This document shows, piece after piece, positions 8,720-15,700 of a stretch of 64,000 nt of DNA. Source of the DNA: BPIH01 sp042408535 (GTDB lineage: Bacteria > Chloroflexota > Limnocylindria > Limnocylindrales > CSP1-4). A program made the translations under genes and the position numbers. The stretch's first letter is position 1. Every line of letters starts with the position of its first letter. The notes below the pieces were generated by a model. The model was not told the origin of the DNA and did not search any database. It worked only from the letters and a program-made list of their open reading frames with translations. The DNA lies in assembly GCA_042408535.1 (NCBI GenBank), contig JBHORA010000076.1:1-64000 (forward strand), read 5' to 3'.

Positions 8720-10416
8720 ACGACCGCAAGCGCCTCGGGGCTGCCGTCGTCGAGAAGCCGGGCCTCTTCGCCGACGGGGCACCGGCCGAGCCTGGCCCCA
8801 GGGAGCCGACCGTCGCGGACGGAGGACGGACCGACGGCGGTGACGGCTTCGGGGCGAACGTCGCCTCGATCCTGGGGCCTGAACGCGGAGCCCGTCCCGG
8901 AGGTACGAGGGGGCCGATCCTCCCGGCCGAACTCGACGCCGACCTGGTGGCCGAGCTGACCACCCTCCACCGGCAGGCGCCCTCGGCCCGGCTCGTCGTC
9001 GCCTCCCTGCCGATCGATGAGGTCGACCCGATCGAGCTCGTCCGGGCTGCCCTCGCCGCCCGCGAGAGCGTCGCTCTCTGGTCCCAGCCGGCTGGCCAGA
9101 CGATCGTCGGCATCGGCGCGGCGATGGAGATCGCCCTCGAGGGCCCGGATCGGTTCAACGACGCCGCCCGGGCCTGGCGCGCCGTCGCTGCCGACACCGT
9201 CGTCGGAGGATCGGCGGCGGCCTCACCCGGAGCGTGGCCGATTCTCCTCGGCGGGGCCACCTTCGCGCCGACCCCTTCGAAGGATCCCCGCTGGCGGGGC
9301 TTCGAGACGGGCTGGCTCCGCCTCCCACGCCTCATCGTCCGCTCGACCGATGGCGGTTGGTCCGCCGGGGCGTCGATCCTCATCGACGACCCATCGGCGG
9401 TCGAGGTGGCCATCGTCGGGCTTCATGACCTGCTCCGACGGCTCGTGTCCGGTGGGCCGGATGCTCGGCCGCGGGGGACGGCCGAGGCGGCGGAGGCGGC
9501 CCTGCCCCTCCTCCGGCGAGCCGGCGGGCAGCCCGACAGGCGGGCCTGGGAGGCCGCCGTCGCCCGGGCAGCCGGGGCGGTGAGCCGGGGGAGGATCGAC
9601 AAGCTCGTCCTCGCCCGACGGATCGACGTCGCGGCGAGCGATCCGTTCGACGTTCCGGCGACGCTCCGGAGGCTCGCCGCGGTGGCTTCGAGGGCGACGA
9701 TCTTCGCCTTCAGCCCGACCGAGGCTCCCGAGCGCGTGTTCATCGGCGCCTCGCCGGAGCGGCTCGTCGAGGTGCGGGGCCGCGCGTTCCGGACGATCGC
9801 CCTCGCCGGAACGATCGGCCGGGGGCGCGACCCCGAGGAGGACGATCGGCTGGCGGCGACGCTCCTCGCCTCGGAGAAGGATCGCGAAGAGCACGCCATC
9901 GTCGTGGCGATGCTCCGCTCAACCCTCGAGCCCCTCGCCGAGCGACTCGACGTGGGCCGGAGCCCCGAGGTCGTCCGACTTCGGACGGTCCAGCACCTGG
10001 CGACGCCGATCGCCGGTCGGCTCCGGGACGGGGAGGGGATCCTCGGCCTCGTCGGGCGTCTCCATCCGACGCCGGCCGTCGGGGGCTGGCCGCGGGAGGC
10101 GGCCCTTGCCCTCCTCGCTGAGGAGGAGCGCCTCGACCGCGGCTGGTACGCAGGCCCGATTGGCTGGGTCGGTGCCGACGGCGACGGAGAGTTCGTCGTC
10201 GGGATCCGGTCGGGGGTCGTGGACGGCGACCGGGCGAGCCTCTTCGCCGGCTGCGGGATCGTCGCCGATTCGGAGCCCGAGCGGGAGTGGGAGGAATCCG
10301 AGCTGAAGCTGGCGGCCCTGGCCGAAGCCCTCGGGCGGTTCGATGGCGGGGAACGGGTGGACCGTGAGGAACGGTTCGACCGTGGGGAACGGTCCGAAGG
10401 CGAGGAGATTCCATGA
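8716..10416 (+). CDS. menF: Isochorismate synthase (MenF)
   Basis: 566-aa chorismate-binding enzyme that converts chorismate to isochorismate, the first committed step of menaquinone synthesis. The conserved C-terminal domain holds KLVLARRIDV, FIGASPERLVEV, ALAGTIGRG, SEKDREEHAIVVAMLRSTL, LHPTPAVGGWPR and GWYAGPIGW, all typical of MenF/EntC/DhbC. It is longer than most MenF (about 430-480 aa) because of a low-complexity Gly/Pro/Asp-rich N-terminus and a charged C-terminal tail (GGERVDREERFDRGERSEGEE). It overlaps tetR and menD by 4 bp each. Context with menD makes MenF far more likely than a siderophore or salicylate enzyme. Confidence 0.93.
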   Translation: MNDRKRLGAAVVEKPGLFADGAPAEPGPREPTVADGGRTDGGDGFGANVASILGPERGARPGGTRGPILPAELDADLVAELTTLHRQAPSARLVVASLPIDEVDPIELVRAALAARESVALWSQPAGQTIVGIGAAMEIALEGPDRFNDAARAWRAVAADTVVGGSAAASPGAWPILLGGATFAPTPSKDPRWRGFETGWLRLPRLIVRSTDGGWSAGASILIDDPSAVEVAIVGLHDLLRRLVSGGPDARPRGTAEAAEAALPLLRRAGGQPDRRAWEAAVARAAGAVSRGRIDKLVLARRIDVAASDPFDVPATLRRLAAVASRATIFAFSPTEAPERVFIGASPERLVEVRGRAFRTIALAGTIGRGRDPEEDDRLAATLLASEKDREEHAIVVAMLRSTLEPLAERLDVGRSPEVVRLRTVQHLATPIAGRLRDGEGILGLVGRLHPTPAVGGWPREAALALLAEEERLDRGWYAGPIGWVGADGDGEFVVGIRSGVVDGDRASLFAGCGIVADSEPEREWEESELKLAALAEALGRFDGGERVDREERFDRGERSEGEEIP

Positions 10417-12260
10417 CGGGCGGGACACCGGCCGAGCCTCTTCGAGCCTTCGCCGAAGCCCTCGTCGGGGCCGGGGTCCGGGAGGCGGTCGTCTGCCCGG
10501 GCTCCCGCTCGACCCCGCTTGCCCTCGCCCTCCGGCTCCAGCCGGCTCTCCGGGTCCTCGTCCACCTCGACGAGCGCGCCGCCGGCTACTTCGGGCTCGG
10601 GTTGGCGCGCGCGGTTCGGCGCCCGGTCGTCCTGCTCGCCACCTCCGGGACAGCCGCGGCGAACTTCGGGCCGGCGGTCGTCGAGGCCCGCCACGGACGG
10701 GTCCCGCTTGTCGTCGTGAGCGCCGATCGGCCTCCGGAGCTTCGGGACCGGGGTGCGAACCAGACGATCGACCAGATCCACCTCTTCGGACGCCAGGTGA
10801 AGTGGTTCGTCGAGCTGCCGGTCCCGGAGGCCGACCCGCTCGCCGAGGCCCACGTCCGGTGGGTCGCCGCTCGAGCCGTGGCGACGGCCGCCGCTCCGCC
10901 AGCCGGGCCGGTCCACGTCAACTGGCCCTTCCGCGAGCCCCTCGTCCCGACGGGGCGTCTCGTCCCGACGGGGCGCCTCGCCGCCGACGAGCTGGCCGAG
11001 CCGCACACCCGAGTCGTCGAGGGGGTGACCCTGCCCGACGAGGCCAGCCTTCGCGAGCTTTCAGATCGCCTGCGGGCCGCCGAACGGCCGCTCGTCGTCT
11101 GCGGGCCGATCGACCGCCCGGGCTTCGCAGAGGTCCTCGTCGACCTCGCCGCCGTCCTCGGGGCCCCGGTCGTCGCCGACGGGCTGGCGAACCTGCGGAC
11201 AGGGCGCCACCGGCGCGAGAACGTCATCGCCCACGCCGATCTCGTCCTTCGGTCGGCGGTGGTCCGGGCGGCCCTTCGGCCCGACCTCGTCCTCCGCTTC
11301 GGCGGCACGTCAACCTCGAAGACCGTCCTCGGCTACCTGACCGAAACGGCGGCGGAGCAGATCGTCGTCGACGACGGCGGCTGGAACGAGCCGACGCTCC
11401 TGCCGGGGACGATCGTCCACGCCGATCCGGTGGCTTTCGCTGGGGCCCTCGGCGAGGCGAGCGGCTCGGCGATGGGGCCGGCTCGCCACCCCGGCTGGCT
11501 GGATCGCTGGCGGGAGCTCGACCGTCGGGCGGCCGCGGCCGTCGGGGCGACCGTTGGCGACCTGGGCGAGGCCTTCGAAGGGGAGGTCTTCGTCGGCCTC
11601 GCCGACCGGCTCCCGGAGGGAACGATCGTCTACGTCGGGAACTCGATGCCGGTTCGGGATCTTGATGCCTATCTTTCGGGCGGGCCGCGGTCGATCCGCT
11701 GGCTCGGCAACCGCGGGGCGAGCGGGATCGACGGGGTCGTCTCCTCCGCCCTCGGAGCGGCGGCGGGCGGCGATCCCGTCCTCGCCGTCGTCGGGGATCT
11801 CTCCTTCCTCCACGATCTCAACGCCATCGCGACGGCGCCCCTCGACGGCCTGCGGGCGACGATCGTCGTCGTCGACAACGACGGCGGCGGGATCTTCTCG
11901 TTCCTGCCCCAGGCGACGACGGAGCGCCCGGAGGTTGGGCTGCCGGCCCACTTCGAGGAGCTCTTCGGGACGCCCCACGGCGTCGACCTCCTCGGGGTCG
12001 CTCGAGCCCTCGGGGCCGAGACCGAGGAGCTCGTTCCCGGGCGGGTCGGCGAGGCGGTCGCCCGGGCCGTCGCGGCGAGTCTCGAGCGGCCGGCGATCCG
12101 GGTCCTTCGGCTGCGGACGGACCGGACCCGGAACGTCGAGCTCCACCGGCGGATCGCGGATGCGGTGCGGCTGGCGGTCGAGGGGGCCCTGGTCGGGGCG
12201 GAGGGATCGCCGCGCGGTGTCGCCGAGGTGGGTTCCTCTCGTCCATACAGCAAGCAGTGA
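10413..12260 (+). CDS. menD: SEPHCHC synthase (MenD)
   Basis: 615-aa thiamine-diphosphate enzyme that joins 2-oxoglutarate and isochorismate to give SEPHCHC. Visible family features are VCPGSRSTPLALAL and the catalytic-Glu region DERAAGYFGLGLAR near the N-terminus, TSGTAAANFGPAVVEA, SADRPPELRDRGANQTIDQ, and the ThDP-binding C-terminal part with GNSMPVRDLD, NRGASGIDGVVSSALG and GDLSFLHDLNA followed by NDGGGIF. ATGA overlap with menF. Length and all domains are normal. Confidence 0.97.
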   Translation: MTGGTPAEPLRAFAEALVGAGVREAVVCPGSRSTPLALALRLQPALRVLVHLDERAAGYFGLGLARAVRRPVVLLATSGTAAANFGPAVVEARHGRVPLVVVSADRPPELRDRGANQTIDQIHLFGRQVKWFVELPVPEADPLAEAHVRWVAARAVATAAAPPAGPVHVNWPFREPLVPTGRLVPTGRLAADELAEPHTRVVEGVTLPDEASLRELSDRLRAAERPLVVCGPIDRPGFAEVLVDLAAVLGAPVVADGLANLRTGRHRRENVIAHADLVLRSAVVRAALRPDLVLRFGGTSTSKTVLGYLTETAAEQIVVDDGGWNEPTLLPGTIVHADPVAFAGALGEASGSAMGPARHPGWLDRWRELDRRAAAAVGATVGDLGEAFEGEVFVGLADRLPEGTIVYVGNSMPVRDLDAYLSGGPRSIRWLGNRGASGIDGVVSSALGAAAGGDPVLAVVGDLSFLHDLNAIATAPLDGLRATIVVVDNDGGGIFSFLPQATTERPEVGLPAHFEELFGTPHGVDLLGVARALGAETEELVPGRVGEAVARAVAASLERPAIRVLRLRTDRTRNVELHRRIADAVRLAVEGALVGAEGSPRGVAEVGSSRPYSKQ

Positions 12261-12271
12261 AGGTGCGGTCG

Positions 12272-13105
12272 ATGACAGACGAACGCCAGGTTCGCTGGAC
12301 GGCGGTCCAGACCTACGAGGACATCCGCTACGAGCACTCCGGCACCGGAATCGCCAAGATCACCATCAACCGGCCGGAGGTCCACAACGCCTTCCGGCCG
12401 AAGACGGTGCGCGAGCTCATCGACGCCTTCCGGCGGGTCCGAGACGACGCCTCGATCGGGGTCGTCCTCTTCACCGGAGCGGGAGAGCAGGCCTTCTGTT
12501 CGGGCGGCGATCAGCGTTACAAGACGATCGCCGGCTACGCCGACGAGGACGGGATCGCCCGTCTCAACGTCCTCGACCTCCAGCGGCTCATCCGGAGCCT
12601 GCCCATTCCGGTCATCGCCCTCGTGAACGGCTACGCCATCGGGGGCGGGCACGTCCTCCACGTCATCTGCGACCTGACGATCGCCGCCGAGAACGCCATC
12701 TTCGGCCAGACGGGTCCGAAGGTCGGCTCCTTCGACGCCGGCTACGGGGCGACGATGCTGGCCCGGATCGTCGGTCACAAGAAGGCCCGCGAGATCTGGT
12801 ACCTCTGCCGCCAGTACACGGCCAGGGAGGCGCTCGAGATGGGGCTCGTCAACGCCGTCGTTCCCCTCGCCGAGCTCGAAGCCGAGGGGATCCGGTGGGC
12901 GAACGAGATCCTCGAGAAGAGCCCGACGGCGATCCGCTTCCTCAAGCGGGCCTTCAACGCCGACGTCGACGGGCTCGCCGGTCTCCAGGAGCTGGCCGGC
13001 GACGCCACGATGCTCTTCTACATGACCGAAGAATCCCACGAGGGGAGTCGGGCCTTCCTCGAGAAGCGACGGCCCGACTTCTCGAAGTTCCCGCGGCGGC
13101 CGTGA
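12272..13105 (+). CDS. menB: 1,4-dihydroxy-2-naphthoyl-CoA synthase (MenB)
   Basis: Crotonase-family enzyme, 277 aa, which cyclises o-succinylbenzoyl-CoA to DHNA-CoA. Diagnostic MenB stretches are INRPEVHNAFRPKTVRELI, FCSGGDQ, VNGYAIGGGHVLHVICDLTIA, FGQTGPKVGSFDAGYGA and the C-terminal FYMTEESHEGSRAFLEKRRPDFSKFPR. I chose the ATG at 12272, preceded by GAAGGTG at 6-nt spacing. A GTG at 12257 overlapping the menD stop would add five residues and cannot be excluded. Confidence 0.96.
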   Translation: MTDERQVRWTAVQTYEDIRYEHSGTGIAKITINRPEVHNAFRPKTVRELIDAFRRVRDDASIGVVLFTGAGEQAFCSGGDQRYKTIAGYADEDGIARLNVLDLQRLIRSLPIPVIALVNGYAIGGGHVLHVICDLTIAAENAIFGQTGPKVGSFDAGYGATMLARIVGHKKAREIWYLCRQYTAREALEMGLVNAVVPLAELEAEGIRWANEILEKSPTAIRFLKRAFNADVDGLAGLQELAGDATMLFYMTEESHEGSRAFLEKRRPDFSKFPRRP

Positions 13106-14022
13106 CGACGGGGGCCGAGGGGGCCGGGCGCCCGGGCAAGCTCGCCGCCTGGCGGCTCGCCATCCGGCTGCCGACCCTCCCGGCTGCCGTCGGTCCGGTC
13201 CTCGTCGGCCTCGGGGTTGGTCTCGGGGAGGGCGTCTTCCGGCCGGTCCCGGCACTCCTCTGCCTCGTCGTCGCCGTCCTCCTCCAGGTGGCAGCGAACC
13301 TGGCGAACGATCTCTTCGATTTCCGACGGGGGGCCGACACGGCCGATCGGCTCGGCCCGCCCCGGGCGGCGGCCCTCGGCCTCTTGACCGAGCGAGAGCT
13401 CCTCGTCGGGACGGGGGTCGTGCTCGCGGCCGCTGCTGGGGCCGGCCTGGGGCTCGTCGCCATCGGCGGGCCGTTGCTCGCCGCCCTCGGCATTGCCGCG
13501 ATCGTCGCCACCCTCGCCTACACGGGTGGGCCGTTCCCGTACGGCTACCGGGGTCTCGGCGAGGTCTTCGTCTTCGTCTTCTTCGGGCTCGTGGCGGTTG
13601 CCGGGACGGCGTACCTCCAACTCGGTTCCTGGCCATGGTTGGGGTTCGCGGCGGCGGTCCCGGTCGGCTGCCTCGTGACGGCGATCCTCGTCGTGAACAA
13701 CCTCCGTGACGTCGAGGCGGACGCTCGGGCGGGGAAGGTGACCCTCGCGGTCCGCTTCGGGGCGTCCTTCGCGCGGGCCGAGTACGTGGCTCTCTGGGTC
13801 GTCGCCTTCGTGGTTTCGGTAGGGCTGGTCGTCGGCGGTGCGGTGGGCTGGCCGGGGCTCCTGCCGCTCCTCGTCGTGCCGCTCGGCTGGCGGCTCGTGC
13901 GGGCCGTCCTCGATTTCCGTGATCCGCGGCAACTCAACCCGGTACTGCGCCGAACGGCCCAGGCTCAGCTCGTGTTCTCATCCCTCCTCGCCCTCGGGTT
14001 GGCGCTCGGTGGTGGCGGGTGA
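13102..14022 (+). CDS. menA: 1,4-dihydroxy-2-naphthoate polyprenyltransferase (MenA)
   Basis: 306-aa UbiA-superfamily membrane protein with about eight to nine TM segments. It transfers the polyprenyl chain to DHNA to give demethylmenaquinone. The first Asp-rich motif NDLFDFRRGADTADR is present, with ILVVNNLRDVEADARAGKVTLAVRFG as the second. Its GTG start overlaps the menB stop (GTGA). The following 445 bp before menC hold an unusual repeat array. No DHNA-CoA thioesterase or menG/ubiE methyltransferase gene is present in this cluster. Confidence 0.94.
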   Translation: MTTGAEGAGRPGKLAAWRLAIRLPTLPAAVGPVLVGLGVGLGEGVFRPVPALLCLVVAVLLQVAANLANDLFDFRRGADTADRLGPPRAAALGLLTERELLVGTGVVLAAAAGAGLGLVAIGGPLLAALGIAAIVATLAYTGGPFPYGYRGLGEVFVFVFFGLVAVAGTAYLQLGSWPWLGFAAAVPVGCLVTAILVVNNLRDVEADARAGKVTLAVRFGASFARAEYVALWVVAFVVSVGLVVGGAVGWPGLLPLLVVPLGWRLVRAVLDFRDPRQLNPVLRRTAQAQLVFSSLLALGLALGGGG

Positions 14023-14053
14023 GGATCGGCGTGGCGCGGGGACGGGGCCGGCC

Positions 14054-14430
14054 GTGACACGGTCGGCGAGCAGAACGGGCCTCCGCGCGTTCGCTGTGGC
14101 GGCCGTGCCAGTGTCAGCGAACAAAACGCGCGTCGTCGGGGTGCCCGCTTTCGCGGTGATGCTCTCAGCGAACATGACGGCCCTCGTCCGGGCGCGCGCA
14201 TTCGCGGTGACGCTCTCAGCGAACAAAACGGGCGTTCGGGACGCGCCTGGTCGCGTTCTGTTCGGCCACGGTGTCATAGGAGCGAGCGCCGAGGCCGGGA
14301 CCGGGGTTCTGTTCGGCCAGGGCGTCATCCCGGGCGCGGCGGGCGGCAAAACCCGCGTTCTGTTCGCTCGGCGTGTCAACCGAGGGCGTTCGGCGGTCCG
14401 GACCGACGTTCCGTTCGGCCTGCGTGTCAC
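14054..14430. repeat. Eight-unit inverted repeat array, 51-bp period
   Basis: Four related 27-nt units lie on the plus strand (14054-14080, 14105-14131, 14156-14182, 14207-14233) and four on the minus strand (14251-14277, 14302-14328, 14353-14379, 14404-14430). Within each half the starts are exactly 51 bp apart, and the two 180-bp arms are mirror images around about 14242. The unit consensus is roughly RTGACRC, five variable bases, then GCGAACARAACG. In the left arm GTTCGCTG (14089-14096) pairs with CAGCGAAC (14115-14122), and TTCGC/GCGAA recurs before units 3 and 4, so local hairpins are possible. The array fills most of the menA-menC gap. Frames are open on both strands because 51 is a multiple of 3, but no start/RBS pair supports a gene. 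Confidence 0.85.
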
Positions 14431-14467
14431 CGTCAGGGGCCCGGATCCGGGCTGAGGTGCGAGAGCG

Positions 14468-15700
14468 GTGGCCACCATCGTCGACGTCCGGCTGGAGCCG
14501 GTTCGCCTGCCCTTCCGCGTTCCGGTGCGGCTCGGTCCCGACCAGGCGGAGGCCCGAGACCTCCTCCTCGTCGGCGTCGCCAGCGACGAGGGGCCGGCGG
14601 GCTGGGGCGAGGTCGTCGCCCTGGCGCCGATGCGGGACCTCGTCGCGCTCGCCCGGGATCTCCGGGAAGCCCTCCTCCGGCGGCCCGTCGATCCGGGCGC
14701 GGAGGGTCTTGAAGCCGGAGGGACGCGTGGTGACCGGGGGCCGCATGGCGATCGACGGCCGCACGGCGACCGAGGGCCGCACGGTGACCTGCGCCGGACC
14801 GCGTCGTCGGTGACCGCATTCGGGGACCCAGTGGGGCTCGCCGGCGAGGGCCCGGCCGGGCGGGCCGTCCGGGCCGGGTTCGAGACCGCCCTCCTCGATC
14901 TCGTCGGGCGTCTCGCCGGCCGCCCCCTGGCCGCCCTCTTGGCCGAGTCCGTCCGGGGCGCCGTTCCCGTGAACGGGTTCGTCGACGCGACGGGCCTCGC
15001 CCCGGCGGCCGTCGCCGACCGCTGCCGCGCCATCACCGAGACGGGGATCCGGACGCTGAAGCTGAAGGCGGATCCTCGCCTCGACCGCACCCTCCGTGTT
15101 CTCCGTGCCGTGCGAGCTGCCGTCGGCCCCGACGTCGCCCTCCGGCTCGACCTCAACGGACTGCTCCCGCAAGCCGAGGCGGCGGACTGGCTTCGGGCCC
15201 TCGGGTGGGCTGAGCTCGAGTACGTCGAGCAGCCGATCGCGCCCGAGGAAGGTCCCGAGGCCCTGGCCAGGCTCCGCCGAACCTCCCCTGTCCCCATCGC
15301 CGCCGACGAAGCCGTCACCGACGCGGACGCGGCCGAGGTCCTTCTCGCCGCCGGCGCCTGCGACGTCCTCGTCGTCAAGCCGAGCCGGGTCGGCGGGCCC
15401 CGGGCGGCCCGGGCCATCGCCGCTGCGGCGGCCGAGCGGGGGATCGACGTCGTCGTATCGACCCTCTACGAGACCGGCATCGGCCTGACGGCCGCCCTCC
15501 AGGTCGCGGCCACCCTCCCGGGCGGGCGAGCCCACGGCCTGGCCACCCTCGAGCTCCTCGCCGACGACCTCATCGAGGAGGGTCCCGACGTGCGCGACGG
15601 AGCGATCGCCCTGCCGTCGGGACCCGGCCTCGGTGTCGGTGTCGACACGGCGGCCGTCGCTCGATACCGCACCGGTGGGGCCGACGAGGAGGGGCCATGA
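14468..15700 (+). CDS. menC: o-Succinylbenzoate synthase (MenC), enolase superfamily
   Basis: 410 aa; dehydrates SHCHC to o-succinylbenzoate. The barrel holds the acid/base and metal residues of the muconate-lactonising subgroup: KLKAD (KxK), RLDLNG (Asp), EYVEQPI (Glu), ADEAV (Asp) and VVKPSR (second Lys). The N-terminal capping domain is interrupted at about residues 85-108 by a Gly/Asp/Arg/His-rich insert made of four near-copies of GDRGPH, encoded by an 18-bp tandem repeat. The start is GTG at 14468, after the repeat array. The stop overlaps menE (ATGA). MenC identity rests on motifs plus operon context, since the superfamily is functionally diverse. Confidence 0.9.
   Translation: MATIVDVRLEPVRLPFRVPVRLGPDQAEARDLLLVGVASDEGPAGWGEVVALAPMRDLVALARDLREALLRRPVDPGAEGLEAGGTRGDRGPHGDRRPHGDRGPHGDLRRTASSVTAFGDPVGLAGEGPAGRAVRAGFETALLDLVGRLAGRPLAALLAESVRGAVPVNGFVDATGLAPAAVADRCRAITETGIRTLKLKADPRLDRTLRVLRAVRAAVGPDVALRLDLNGLLPQAEAADWLRALGWAELEYVEQPIAPEEGPEALARLRRTSPVPIAADEAVTDADAAEVLLAAGACDVLVVKPSRVGGPRAARAIAAAAAERGIDVVVSTLYETGIGLTAALQVAATLPGGRAHGLATLELLADDLIEEGPDVRDGAIALPSGPGLGVGVDTAAVARYRTGGADEEGP
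14722..14790 (+). repeat. 18-bp tandem repeat inside menC
   Basis: About four degenerate 18-bp copies (consensus GGCCGCACGGCGACCGAG) encode RGDRGPHGDRRPHGDRGPHG in the MenC capping domain. The period is a multiple of three, so the frame is kept. Such an insert is not part of the enolase fold and probably forms a loop. Confidence 0.7.

Noticed and set aside
4625..8782. A 1385-aa protein containing the PBP
   Set aside because: The part upstream of 7522 is antisense to the ABM and TetR genes and has no family similarity; the PBP starts at 7522.
11669..13636. A 655-aa minus-strand protein
   Set aside because: Antisense to menD/menB/menA; low-complexity Arg/Gly/Pro content.
14054..14430. CRISPR array (27-nt repeats, 24-nt spacers)
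   Set aside because: The units are only partly conserved, switch orientation halfway, the spacers are related to each other and no cas gene is present.
13838..14455. A repeat protein encoded by the array (VTLSANKT-type 17-residue repeats)
   Set aside because: The frame is open on both strands simply because the period is 51 bp, no ribosome site or start precedes it, and the plus-strand frame begins inside menA in another phase.
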